A DNA stretch of 64,000 bases from positions 1,021,529,343-1,021,593,342 of the forward strand of contig OY728159.1 in NCBI GenBank assembly GCA_963277665.1, read 5' to 3'. Of this stretch, positions 46,890-57,899 are shown piece by piece. The notes under the pieces were generated by a model. The model was not told the DNA's origin. It saw only the letters and a program-made list of their open reading frames with translations, and searched no databases. The DNA is from Viscum album (lineage: Eukaryota; Streptophyta; Magnoliopsida; Santalales; Viscaceae). How positions within the stretch are numbered: the first letter of the stretch is position 1; each line of letters opens with the position of its first letter. A program made the position numbers and the translations under genes.

Positions 46890-47276
46890 TTGGTCTTTCT
46901 ATCCTCAAAAAGTAGAAAACCTTCAACCAATTGAAAGAGTTTTGGCCACGGCTCCTTCATTTCCTTTTCACATTCTCAAGTCTCTTCCTGAATCTGACCA
47001 TGCTGCCACAAAACCCGCACTAGAACGATGCTTTTTCCATGCAAGGCTTTCTCTTTCCTATCCACAATCCATACCGGGATATGTATCAACGAAGCATCCG
47101 GATCTAGGTCAACGTGATCCCATCTGATCACATGGTCAGGATCAGGCTGATACTTTTACAACTGAGATACATGGAACACATTATGCACCAAACTGAACCA
47201 TTGTGGTAATGCCAACAAATATTCCACCTCTCCAACCCGTTCCAGTATCTCAAAAGGGCCAATGTATCTAGGAGAT
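46890..47276 (-). pseudogene. Minus-strand gypsy pol, C-terminal part (integrase end and chromodomain-like)
   Basis: Minus-strand reading from the nested insertion: SPRYIGPFEILERVGEVEYL, LALPQWFSLVHNVFHVSQL, a stop, KYQPDPDHVIRWDHVDLDPD, VRVLWQHGQIQEET and CEKEMKEPWPKLF. This is the standard gypsy integrase C-terminus followed by the V.W......ETWE..... chromodomain-like end. At least two stops occur. It continues the frame broken at 57900. The plus-strand frame at 46942-47127 is a shadow. Confidence 0.85.
47272..47276. repeat. Left target-site duplication of the nested plus-strand gypsy (GAGAT)
   Basis: GAGAT precedes the LTR here and the same GAGAT stands at 57895-57899 after the other LTR. 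Confidence 0.92.
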
Positions 47277-47665
47277 TGTAAAGACCCGAAAAATTCAAGG
47301 AAATTTTTTTCTTAATTTTCTTGGGAATTTTTTACAAGAACGCAGTTTTTTACGGCACCTGATTCCGAGGCCCGGTGTGCCCGAAATCATTTTCCGAAGT
47401 TTGGCTCAGGTACGTTCAGTGAACGAATGAGCGGGCTATTCTAACTTTTGAACCGGTGCTCAGAATCAAATTCGGAGGGCACCGATGGAATCACAGCGTC
47501 AGTATTTGCTTAGAAACGCTTTTTCCAGAGTTGTGTTTGCTCGGGTGAGGTTTTTAATTTTTTTGGGGGGTTAAGTTAAGAAATAAAATAAAAGTGGTGT
47601 GACACTTTATTTTATTTCACTTAAATCCACTTAAGCTAAGTTAAGCGGATAATGTGGGACCCATG

Positions 47666-47690
47666 ATATCCTACCCACTCGGTAGGATAT
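47666..47690. other. Perfect hairpin in LTR (10-bp arms)
   Basis: ATATCCTACC, a 5-base spacer CACTC, then GGTAGGATAT. The other LTR keeps both arms at 54202-54226 with spacer CACTT. Confidence 0.8.
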
Positions 47691-48589
47691 TTGTGAGGTG
47701 GGGCCCGCACGAGCCCCACCGTTTCTTCCCTCCTAAGTAATGCACCCGCAAAACCCCTCTTTAATGAAAGTCAACCGTTCATTTTTATGGTTAAGAAACG
47801 CCCTATTAAATTGGGCAGTTAAATTGTTACAATTAATTCTTTGAATTAATTGTTCGTTATTTATCTTTGATTTTCAAGTTGTTGGTGTGAGAATAAAATA
47901 AGACCAACACTTGTCTTACTGAGGGGGTGGCTTGTTGAGAGGATTTGGAAAAAACTCTAAGGCCTGAAGATATTCATCCTCCTTTGCGAAGAACGCGAAG
48001 AACGCTGGCCTTCGACGAAGGGCGATGAAGAACGTCGAACCCTCGGAGATCGACGACGTGACGCCGTGTACCGCGACGCCGACGATCCTTCTTCCGTGAC
48101 GTTTCTTCCACGACGTTCCTTCCCCGCAAAAATCTTTGATCAACAACCGATTGAGGTAGGGGATTGCGGTTCTTTTAATTCTTTGTGAATTATATCCTCA
48201 ACATGGATTTAATTGGTGTAATTAAATCTGTGTGATTTTAATCCTCGGAGTTTGACTACGAAACGTCGTGTATCGCGACGACAACGACACCCCTTCCGCG
48301 ACGCGACGATCCTCTTCTTCCGCGACGGTCAATTCCGCGACGAACTCACGTTCGATGACAACGTTGAGGTAGGGGTTTTTGTTCTTTTAAATCTATGTGA
48401 TTATATCCGCGGTTTGTTTAAATTATTGTTGTGAGACTTTTAAAACCGTTAACGCGGTGGGTGCGGACCAATGAACAAGTCCAAACCCACCGCCCTTTTC
48501 GTTCTTGTTGTGCGGAACGGCGGGCGACGACAAAACAAGCCACACGGGCGATGTGAGGTCCTCGCAATGAAGGATGGCCCCCAGGAAGG

Positions 48590-49020
48590 CCATTGGCGAA
48601 GACGACACACAATTCTGACCACCGGAACTCGTCCGGTGGTCCGTGGAGCAGCCCGCCGGCACGGCAGCAGGGGGCGGCGGCGCCTGGCGCGCCGCCGAGA
48701 GGAGCCGCCGCGGCGGCAGGGCGCGGTCCCGCGACCGCGCGGGACCAGAGGGGGGACAGGACGCGGCAGCCGGCCGCGTCCGCTGGAAAGGGCGGCCCCA
48801 TGTGGGGTCGCGACTCCTTCATGCGGGGGCAGCGCGCCCCCCGCTTCGCTTGGCCGTAACGGCCGAGCCGACCTGCTGGCCCCCTGGCCAATGCCAGCCG
48901 GGTCGCGCCCAGGCCGGGCCGGGTCGCGCCCAGTAGGGTCGGGTCGACCCGGTTCGAGCCGACCCAGGGGGGTTGGGCCGGGTCGGTCCAGGCCCAGACC
49001 CCCCGTTTTTAGACCACTTT
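48590..49020. other. GC-rich block in the LTR
   Basis: Strongly GC- and CpG-rich, with runs like GGCGGCGGCGCC and CCGGGTCG repeats. Long overlapping frames exist on both strands (up to 296 codons, minus). They are not kept in the second LTR, where the corresponding frames are broken differently, so they are composition artefacts. The block stands out sharply from the surrounding DNA. Confidence 0.75.
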
Positions 49021-49439
49021 TGGTCTTTTGCCTATATCTTAGGCTATAGATCTCCGATCGATTCACCGTCAGCGGTGATGCGATCCTTGGATCAATATGG
49101 TCGTTTCGATATATTACACTCAAGTTTTCAGAGTACTTTGGGTTCATCCGGGTTGGTTCGTACACGAAACCAACCGGGCCCTCGGAGCAGAATCGCTCAT
49201 AACTTGAGCTCCAGACGTCCGATTGACGTACCGTCGACTTTACTGGATTCCTCTTAGTGAGACGGATATTTTGGCTTAATCTGCCCGAGATTTGGATGCA
49301 TGTGGAGTACGGTCGGGTTGGTTTTGACTTAAAAACCAACCGGGCCCCTGGGACGAAAAAGCCAATAACTCTCAGACCAGGCGTCTGATTGACGCGCCGT
49401 CTGTGACGTTGAGTTCCTATTGACGATGCAGAACTTTTG

Positions 49440-49477
49440 GATACATCAACTCCGGACTATGTGTCAGTTGATGTATC
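49440..49477. other. Perfect 12-bp-arm palindrome, duplicated 180 bp downstream
   Basis: GATACATCAACT, a 14-base centre, AGTTGATGTATC. A diverged second copy starts at 49620. The other LTR keeps the first palindrome near 55984-56021. Confidence 0.75.
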
Positions 49478-49775
49478 AGCCCCTCATCTCATGGAGTGGA
49501 CCCTCCCGAACGAGCTTGCTATGTACGGGAACCCTTGAGCGGGCTGCGTCTGTGATGACAATGAAGACAGTACGGGAATCCTCTGTGGGTTCGGTTGTGA
49601 CCACTACGGTACTTTTTGGGATACATCAACTCCGGACTACATGTCAGTTGATGCATCGACCTCTTGGATCGTGGGGTGGACCCTCTCGGAACGAGCATGC
49701 TGAGTGCGGAAACCCTAGAGTCGGTTGAGACTTGACGACTGTTGATCAAACGACTCAGTGTGTTACGGATAGCCC

Positions 49776-50420
49776 AGTGGGAAGCGCTTGGTTGTAGCAG
49801 CAGACCCACGGCGGATGAGCACTTGGTTGTAGCGGCAGACCCGTGGTACTCAACATAAGGAGTACCTCTGGAGGCTATGAGGGGGAGTGCTTGGTTGTAG
49901 CGGCAGACCCACGACGGAGGAGTGCTTGGTTGTATCGGAAGACCTACGACGGAGGGGCGCTTGGTTGTAGCAGCATGGGGGAGCGCTTGGTTGTAGCAGC
50001 AGACCCGCGGAAGAGGAGCGCTTAGTTGTAGCGGCAGTCCTGCAGTACTCAACAGAAGGAGTACCTCTGGAGGCTATGAGGGGGAGCGCTTGGTTGTAGC
50101 GGCAGACCCACGACGGAGGAGCGCTTGGTTGTAGCGACAGACCTACGATGGAGGAGCGCTTGGTTGTAGCAGCACGGGGGAGCGCTTGGTTGTAGCAGCA
50201 GACCCACGGTAGAGGAGCGCTTGGTTGTAGTGGCAGACCTATGGTACTCAATAGAAGGAGTACCTCTAGAGGCTATGAGGTGGAGCGCTTGGTTTTAGCG
50301 GCAGACCCATGGTGGGAAGCACTTAGTTGTAGTAGCAGGCCCACAGTACTCGATAGGTGGAGTACTACAGCAGTCCAAGGTTAGAGGGAAGCACTTGGTT
50401 GTAGCGGCATACCCACTGTA
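49776..50420. repeat. LTR minisatellite, GCGCTTGGTTGTAGCGGCAG units
   Basis: About 19 copies of GCGCTTGGTTGTAGCRGCAG (24-36 bp units) are grouped into a higher-order unit of about 197 bp marked by TACTCAACA-AAGGAGTACCTC at 49848, 50044 and 50248. The translated minus-strand repeats (LQPSAPPSWVCRYNQALP) gave several false reading frames. Confidence 0.9.
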
Positions 50421-50718
50421 CTTGATATAGAAGGATTTTCCCAATAGATATGGTTTCAACTTCATGATCGATCCTATGTGGGTCATTGCGGGGGTTAGTA
50501 CCTACCGATCCTTTGTGGGTCCGACGGCTTAGATGAATCAGTGGCTACATCTGATCATCTTTATCATCTTACGAAGTAGTATACCTGTGTGAGATGAATC
50601 CTATTTTGCTTTCCTTTGTGGATTGTGTTGTGCTATCCTGTGTGGATTACATTTTTCTTTCCTTTGTGGACTGGGTTGTACTTGGGCTCGGATTTTGGAG
50701 CCGAACTTGGAATTGATG

Positions 50719-50750
50719 ACTTAGGTATATGTATGGGAATATACCTAAGT
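50719..50750. other. Perfect hairpin in LTR (12-bp arms)
   Basis: ACTTAGGTATAT, 8-base loop GTATGGGA, ATATACCTAAGT. The other LTR has the same arms at 57263-57294 with one loop change. Confidence 0.85.
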
Positions 50751-51352
50751 AGTGTCAGACGTTACTTTGTGATTGTATCTTTCCTTTGTGGATTATCCTT
50801 TGTGGATTCTAGGAGACCTTCAGGGGTCTCGGGGTCCCTACTGAGTAGCTTATACTCACCCCTGCACAGGCTATGCCCGCACTACGTTGTGTTGGTTGCA
50901 GACGACAGACAGCGCTAGTCGTGGTTGAGGCTTGCGGAGCAGGACGGTACCTGGAGGTGGACCACTGGGCGGGACGTACTCAGAGTGGACGACTAGACCT
51001 GAGGAGCTGTGGAGGCTATTTGTACTCACCCTTTAGGTGGTACTTCCAGTGGGTGGCTCGACGTTGCGGCTTTACTTTCAGTTGATGTTTTCCCTTTCGA
51101 TTTGTACTTTACTTTCAGTTTGAGTTTGTATTCTGGCCCACTTACTTTTCTGCACTTACTGTTGTACCCAGTTTTTTTACTTAGTGTTTACTTCTACTGC
51201 TTGCTTACTCTGTGGTGTTTATTTACTTTACAAAGGCAATGACTTCCCTTTTTACCGGGAATTACCCCTTGGTGCTAGTCGCCAGCCCCTAGCCTATGGA
51301 AGGCGGGCTTGGGGTAGTCACGACACGGGCCCCGAGGACGGGTCGTGACAAA

Positions 51353-51364
51353 TTGGTATCAGAG
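51353..51364 (+). other. Primer-binding site (tRNA-Met)
   Basis: TTGGTATCAGAG, two bases inside the LTR end. Confidence 0.88.
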
Positions 51365-51635
51365 GAGTTTGGTTTTACCGCATAACTTTGGACTCTGATC
51401 TTTTTTTTCTATGTGAAGAAATAGTGTTAAGTATATTGGGTGTGGTTATCAGTCCAGGGAGTCCAGTGTTGGTGCGGCGGCCGACGTATCCGTACACCAG
51501 GACCCTGACTTCTGATTTCCGACTTAATACACAAAAACATTGATTGCATGTGTGTTTCAAGTTTTTTTTGTGATTACTTTGTGTCAGCTCACTAGGTATA
51601 CTATTCTGACCGTGGGACACCTGTCTCTTTTCAGG

Positions 51636-52560
51636 ATGGCCCCACGACGGAAGCCAGCTAGGGTTCTGAGAGTTGTAAGTGACGACAGCCCGCCGAGCGA
51701 CGAGGCCTCGGTACATGGCCCTTTGACAGTAGAGGCACCGGCGGTACCTCTACCTGCCGAGCCACCGATGCTACCAGGCCCAGCCGCTGATGATGCACAT
51801 CACCTTAGTGCACTGCATGAGTTTCAGCGCCAGCGACCGCCGAGGTTCCGCGGGGAGACGGACCCCCAGGTAGCCGAGGACTGGCTGGAGGCAGTTGTAC
51901 GGGTTTTTAGGTTAGTGAGGACACCAACAGACCTCATGGTGATCCTCGCAGTGAGCCTACTGCACGCGGCAGCAGGAAGATGGTGGAGCTTAATGCTCCA
52001 GGTGCACGATGAGGCATCTCTTCTCTGTACGGACTTTGAGAGCCTATTCTGCTCGGAATTCTTCCCAGCCACCCTCTGTGCGGTGTGCATCCAGGAGCTT
52101 CTACAGCTGCGGCAGGGCAGCATGACAGTGGCCCAGTACGCCGCGAGGTTTACCGATCTCTCGCGCTATTCCACAGACATGGTACGAGACCCATTCTTTA
52201 GGCCCCAAACCTTCGAGCAGGGGATCAGGTGAGAGATTAGAGATTCAGTTGTTTCTCACAACATTCTGACATAGACAGGGGTGTTGGAGCGAGCCCTCTT
52301 AGTAGAGAGTTTCCTTGCTGAGTTGTCTCCAGCAGCAGGACCCACCACTAGTCGGCATGCGGCAGAGTCTTCTGCAGCGGGCAGTAGACATATGACGTAG
52401 GGGTCCAAGAGGACTAGACCTACAGGTGGTCGACCGCGTGACACATGATCGTTTGTGCGAGGCACCTAGGGTGGACAACGACTTACCATGAGCGGACAAT
52501 GTTACTCATGCGGCGGGGTTGGTCACATGGCTCGTGACTATCCAACCCGCCATACGGATG
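51636..52560 (+). pseudogene. Plus-strand gypsy gag pseudogene
   Basis: The best start is ATG 51636 (MAPRRKPARVLRV), although the frame is open from 51540; CTGTCTCTTTTCAG right before it looks like a 3' splice site. The capsid core reads FQRQRPPRFRGETDPQVAED, WLEAVVRVFRLV, GRWWSLMLQVHDEASLLCTD, FCSEFFPATLCAVCIQELLQ and LRQGSMTVAQYAARFTDLSR, the retrotrans_gag pattern. A stop interrupts at 52230. Further downstream the zinc knuckle CYSCGGVGHMARDY (52500-52541) has Tyr for its last Cys. It is much less damaged than the other gag genes in the window, with one long open frame of about 200 codons. Confidence 0.88.
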
Positions 52561-53100
52561 ACTAGAAGATGAACGAAGGACCTCCCAGGCAGAGGCAGAG
52601 GTTCGATCGAGGCGGACCACATGGAGCAGGAGACCGTGGCAAGGGAGCTGGCCATACAGCTAGAGGTGGACGACGCTTCGGGGTGTTGCCACCGCCACCA
52701 CCAGGAGGTCCACCCCGACCGCAGGGAGCTGGTGTACATGGGAGAGCTCAGCTTCAGGTAGCTGAGGCCTACAGTCATGGAGCTCCGGGAGCAGATGGAC
52801 AGGAGTGGGACTATCTCCAGACTTGGAGACTTTTGTTTATGCTGCTTCTAGCGTTGTTGATGTTTGTTTGTAGATGATTTGTGTCTTTATGCTTTGAGAT
52901 GCAGTAATAAAAGACACCTTTCTTTTGGCGTTTACCTTCCTGTTCTCTCTTTATGTTGTTACTAAGAGGTTCTGGTTTAAAAACCATTGACTTGACCCTC
53001 ACTTTGAGATACCTACTGGAGGAGACCTAGTGACCACACACGGATGCTGACAGTGTGACTCAACCCTTGGAGGCGAGAGTAACGGTTGGATCTCTTGGTA
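52561..53100 (+). other. Junction region where pol is missing
   Basis: After the zinc knuckle a Gly/Arg/Pro-rich frame (52569-52877) runs on, but no protease (DTG), RT or RNase H follows. AATAAAAG near 52905 resembles a polyadenylation signal. The sequence then passes to integrase C-terminal coding. About 3 kb of typical pol is absent. Confidence 0.5.
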
Positions 53101-53128
53101 GTAGCGTCGAGGCCTTACGACGTCATCC

Positions 53129-53767
53129 TTGGTATGGGTTAGTATCATCCATGATGGGATTGACTGTATTAGGCGAAGAACGTGGTTCATCCAGGGGATG
53201 AGACCGGATTTCTCTTCTTGGCAAAGAAGAAATCTCAGCAGCTCTTATAGGACCAGAAAGGTCCAATTCATCCAAGAGCGGATGAGGACAGCTCAGAGCC
53301 GGAAAAATTCTTGTGCTGACAGGAGGCGAAGACCACTAGAGTTCGAGGTTGGAGACCACATTTTCCTATAGGTCACACCTCAACGTGAGTTACGGGGATG
53401 TGGCCGAGGCGACAAGTTATCACCAAGGTTCAATGGACCTTTCTAGGTCCTCGTCAGGGTAGGCGAGGTGGTTTACCGCTTGACCCACCCACCTCAGTTG
53501 CACCAGTTGCACGATGACTTCCACGTATCTCAGCTGAGGAGATACGTGCACGACCCGACGTATATCTTTGACCATGTGGAGCTAGACATTGATTATGGGG
53601 CGACGTTTGTGGTAGTCCCGGTGGAGATCAAGGATCGACAGGAGCAGGTCATATGTGGACGATCGATCCCTCTAGTGCGCATCATATGGAAGAACGGGGA
53701 CCTCCAGGAGAGCACTTGGGAGCGGGAGTCTCAGATGCGTGATCAGTACCCACTTTTGTTTCCCTAG
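53129..53767 (+). pseudogene. Integrase C-terminus and chromodomain-like remnant
   Basis: FIQERMRTAQSRKNSCADRR and RRPLEFEVGDHIFL begin the GPY/F region. After a stop, GDKLSPRFNGPF*VLVRVGEV appears. Then a 99-codon open stretch (53468-53767) holds VYRLTHPPQLHQLHDDFHVS and QLRRYVHDPTYIFDHVELDI, then RIIWKNGDLQESTWERESQM and RDQYPLLFP ending in a stop. The final block is the chromodomain-like tail. The catalytic integrase core is absent. The gene ends 47 bp before the 3' LTR. Confidence 0.85.
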
Positions 53768-53802
53768 TTTATGATGTATCTTTACGAGGATGTAAATCCC
53801 TG

Positions 53803-53814
53803 AGGTGGGAGTGA
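53803..53814 (+). other. Polypurine tract
   Basis: AGGTGGGAGTGA adjacent to the 3' LTR start, slightly interrupted by T. Confidence 0.65.
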
Positions 53815-56800
53815 TGTAAAGAACCAAAAAATTCAATGAAATTTTTTTCTTAATTTTCTTGGGAATTTTTTACAAGAACGCAGTTTTTGACAGCACCTGA
53901 TTCTGAGGCCCGGTGTGCCCAGAATCATTTTCCGAAGTTTGGCTCGGGTACGTTCAGTGAACGAACGAGTGGGCTTTTCTAACTTTTGAACCAGTTCTCG
54001 GAATCAAATTCTGAGGGCACCGATGGAATCACAGCGCCGGTATTTTCTTAGAAACGCCTTTTCTGGAGTTGCGTTTGCTCGGGTGTGGTTTTTAATTTTT
54101 TTTGGGTTAAGTTAAGAAATAAAATAAAAGTGGTGCGACACTTTATTTTATTTCACTTAAAGCCACTTAATCTAAGTTAAGCAGATAAGGTGGGACCCAC
54201 GATATCCTACCCACTTGGTAGGATATTTGTGAGGTGGGGCCCGCACGAGCCCCACCATTTCTTCCCTCTTAATTAACGCACCCGCAAAACTCCTCTTTAA
54301 TGAAAGTCAATCATGCGTTTTTCTGGTTAAGAAACGCCCCATTAAATTGGGTAGTTAAATTGTTACAATTAATTCTTAGAATTAATTGTTCGTTACTTAT
54401 CTTTGATTTTCAAATTGTTGGCATGGGAATAAAATAAGACCAACACTTGTCTTATTGAGGGGGTGGCTTGTTGAGAGGATTTTGAGAAAACCCTAAGGCC
54501 TGAAGATCTTCATCCCCCATCGCGAAGAACACGAAGAACGCCGGCCTTTGACGAAGGGAAACGAAGAACGCCGAACCCTCAAAGATCGACGACGCGACGC
54601 CGTGTACCGCGACGCCGACGATCCTTCTTCCGTGACGTTTCTTCTGCGACGTTCCTTCCTCGCGACAATCTTCGATCAACAACCGATTGAGGTAGGGGAT
54701 TGCGGTTCTTTTAATTCTTTGTGAATTATATCCTCAAAATGGGTTTAATTGATGCAATTAAATCTGTGTGATTTTAATCCTCGGAGTTTGACTACGTGAC
54801 GCCGTGTACCGCGACGACAGCGACGCCCCTTCCGCGACGCGACGATCCTCTTCTTCCGTGACGGTCAATTCCGGGACGAACTCACGTTCTACGACAACGT
54901 TGAGGTAGGGGTTTTTGTTATTTTAAATCTATGTGATTATATCTGCGGTTTGTTTAAATGATTGTTGTGAGACTTTTAAAACCGTTAACGCGGTGGGTGC
55001 GGACCAACGAACAAGTCCGAACCCACCGCCCTTTCCGTTCTTGGTGTGCGGAATGGCGGGCGATGAAAAAACAAGCCGCACAGGAGATGTGAGGTCCTCG
55101 CAGTGAAGTACGGGCCCCGGGAGGGCCATTGGCGAAGACGGAACGCAATTCTGACCACCGGAACACGTCCGGTGGTCTGCGGAGCAGCCCGCCGGCGCGC
55201 CTCGCCGACACGGCGGCAGGTAGCGGCAGCGCCCGGCGCGCCGCGGCGGCAGGGCACGGTCCCGCAACCGCGCGGGACCGGAGGGGGGATGGGACGCAGC
55301 AGCCGGCCGCGTCCGCTGGCAAGGGCGGCCCCACGCGGGGCCGCGGCTCCTTCACCCGGGGGCAGCGCGCCCCCCGCTTCGCTCGGCCGTAACGGCCGAG
55401 CTGACCCGCTGGCCACCCAGCCAGCGCCAGCCGGGTCATGCCCAGGCCGGGCCGGGCCGGTCCGGGTAGCGCCCAGATGGGTCGGGTCAACCCGGTTCAG
55501 GCCGACCCAGGGCGGTTGGGCCGGGTCGGTCCAGGCCCCGACCCCCCATTTTTTGGACCCCTTTCGGTCTTTTAACCATATCTTGGGCTATGGACCTCCG
55601 ATCGACGCACCGTCAATGGAGATGCGATCCTTGGATCGAGAAAGTCATTTCGATTTATTACACTCAAGGTTTCAGAGTACTTTGGGTTCGTCCGGGTTGG
55701 TTCGTACCCGAAACCAATCGGGCCCTCGGAGCGGAAACGCTCATAACTTGAGCTCCGGATGTCTGATTGATGTACCATCGACTTTGCTGGATTCCTCTTA
55801 GTGAGATGGATATTTTGGCTTACTCTGCCCGAGATTTGGATGCAGGTGGAGTACGGTCGGGTTGGTTTTGACTTAAAAACCAACCGGGGCTCTGGGACGA
55901 AAAAGCCAACAACTCTCAGACCGGGCGTCCGATTGACGCGCCGTCTGTGACGTTGAGTTCCTGTTGACGATACAGAACTTTTGGATACATCAACTCTGGA
56001 CTATGTGTTAGTTGATGTATCATCCCCTCAGCTCGTGGAGCGGACCCTCCCGAACGAGCTTGCTGTGTGCTGGAACCCTTGAGCGGGCTGCGTCTGCGAC
56101 GGCAATGAAGACAGTACGGGAATCCTCTGTGGGTTCGGTTGTGACCACTACAGTACTTTTTGGGATACATCAACTCTGGAATACATTTAATTTGATTCAT
56201 CGACCTCTTGGCTCGTGGGGTGGACCCTCCCGGAACGATCATGCTGAGTGCGGAAACCCTAGATCCGGTTGAGACTTGACGACTGTTGATCGAACGACTC
56301 GGTGTGTTACGGATAGCCCAGTGGGAAGCGCTTGGTTGTAGCAGCAGACCCACGACAGAGGAGCGCTTGGTTGTAGCGGCAGACCCGCGGTGCTCAATAG
56401 AAGGAGTACCTCTGGAGGCTATGAGGGGGAGCCCTTGGTTGTAGCGGCAGACCCATGACGGAGGAGCGCTTGGTTGTAGCGGCAGACCTATGACGGAGGA
56501 GCGCTTGGTTGTAGCAGCACGGGGGAGCGCTTGGTTGTAGCAGCAGACCCACAGCAGAGGAGCTCTTGGTTGTAGCGGCAGACCTGTGGTACTCAACAGA
56601 AGGAGTACCTCTGGAGGCTATGAGGGGGAGCGCTTGGTTGTAGCGGTAGACCCATGACGGAGGAGCGCTTGGTTGTAGTGACAGACCTACGACGGAGGAG
56701 CGCTTGGTTGTAGCAGCACGGGGGAGCGCTTGGTTGTAGCAGCAGACCCACGGCAGAGGAGTGCTTGGTTGTAGCGGAAGACCTGTGGTACTCAACAGAA

Positions 56801-57894
56801 GGAGTACCTCTAGAGGCTATGAGGGGGAACTCTTGGTTGTAGTGGCAGACCCATGGTGGGAAGTGCTTAGTTGTAGAAACAGGCCCACAGTACTCGATAG
56901 GTGGAGTACTACAGCAGTCCAAGGTTAGAGGGAAGCGCTTGGTTGTAGTGGCATACCCACTGTACTTGATAGAGAAGGAGTTTCCCAATATCTATGGTTT
57001 CAACTTCATGATCGATCCTGTGTGGGTCATTGCGGGGGTTAGTACCTACCGATCCTTTGTGGGTCCGACGGCTTAGATGAATCAGTGGCTACATCTGATC
57101 ATATCTATCGTCTTACAAAGTAGTATAGCTGTGTGAGATGAATCATGTTTTTCTTTCCTTTGTGGATTGTGTTGTCCTATCCTGTGTGGATTACGTTTTG
57201 CTTTCCTGTGTGTACTGGGTTGTACTTGGGCTCGAATGTTGGAGCCGAACTTGGAATTGATGACTTAGGTATATGTATGGGCATATACCTAAGTAGTGTC
57301 AGAAGTTACTTCGTGATTGTATCTTTCCTTTGTGGATTATCCTTTGTGGATTCTGGGAGACCTTCGGGGGTCTCGGGGTCCCTACTGAGTAGCTTATACT
57401 CACCCCTGCATGGGATATGCCCGCACTATGTTGTGTTGGTTGCATACGATGGAAATCGCTGATCGTGGTTGAGGCTTGCAGAGCAGGACGGTAGCTGGAG
57501 GTGGACCACGGGGCGGTACATACTCAGAGCAGACGGCTGGACACGAGGAGCTGTGGAGGCTATCTGTACTCACCCTTCAGGTGGGACTTCCATTGGGCAG
57601 CTCGACGTTGTGGCTTTAATTTCAGTTGTTGTTTTCCCTTTCGAGTTGTACTTTACTTTCAGTTTGAGTTTGTATTCTGGCCCACTTACTTTTCTGCACT
57701 TACTGTTGTACCCAGTTTTTTTACTTAGTGTTTACTTCTACTGCTTGCTTGCTCTGTGGTGTTTGTTTACTTTACAAAGGCAATACCTTCCCTTTTTATC
57801 AGGAATTACGCCTTGGTGCTAGTCACCAGGCCCTGGCCTATGGAAGTCGGGCTTGGGGTAGTCACAACATGGGCCCTGAGGACGGGTCGTGACA
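53815..57894 (+). repeat. 3' LTR of the plus-strand gypsy
   Basis: 4080 bp, TGTAAAGAACC to GGTCGTGACA, colinear with 47277-51350 including all hairpins, the GC-rich block (about 55130-55550) and the minisatellite. Frames inside are shadows of the repeats. Confidence 0.93.
56328..56970. repeat. LTR minisatellite, second copy
   Basis: Same GCGCTTGGTTGTAGC units and 197-bp higher-order spacing (GTACCTCT... blocks at about 56404, 56602 and 56799) as in the 5' LTR. Unit number appears unchanged or nearly so, meaning little expansion since insertion. Confidence 0.88.
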
Positions 57895-57899
57895 GAGAT
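57895..57899. repeat. Right target-site duplication of the plus-strand gypsy (GAGAT)
   Basis: Identical to 47272-47276. Confidence 0.92.

Larger units (their letters stand above)
47277..51350 (+). repeat. 5' LTR of the plus-strand gypsy
   Basis: 4074 bp starting TGTAAAGACCCG. In order it contains a hairpin (47666-47690), a CG-rich region with many CGACG repeats (47990-48360), a very GC-rich block (about 48590-49020), a duplicated palindromic segment (49425-49720), a minisatellite (49776-50420), a second hairpin (50719-50750) and a T-rich end. The first 200 bp differ from the other LTR at roughly 16 sites by eye, many at CpG positions. Confidence 0.93.
47277..57894 (+). mobile_element. Plus-strand Ty3/gypsy element with 4.08-kb LTRs and only 2.46 kb of internal sequence
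   Basis: LTRs are 47277-51350 (4074 bp) and 53815-57894 (4080 bp), both TG...CA. The duplication is GAGAT, the primer site is at 51353-51364 and the purine tract ends at 53814. The internal region holds a gag pseudogene and the integrase C-terminal/chromodomain remnant only; protease, RT, RNase H and the integrase core are gone. With LTRs making 77% of the element it looks like a non-autonomous, LARD-like derivative of a chromovirus. It sits in the integrase gene of the minus-strand gypsy. Confidence 0.92.

Noticed and set aside
48449..49339. 296-codon minus-strand frame and overlapping frames on both strands in the GC-rich LTR block
   Set aside because: High GC lowers stop frequency on both strands; the frame is not preserved in the second LTR and shows no domain.
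49519..50251. Minus-strand frames with repeated LQPSAPPSWVCRYNQALP-like peptide
   Set aside because: They are translations of the LTR minisatellite and recur with different breaks in the other LTR.
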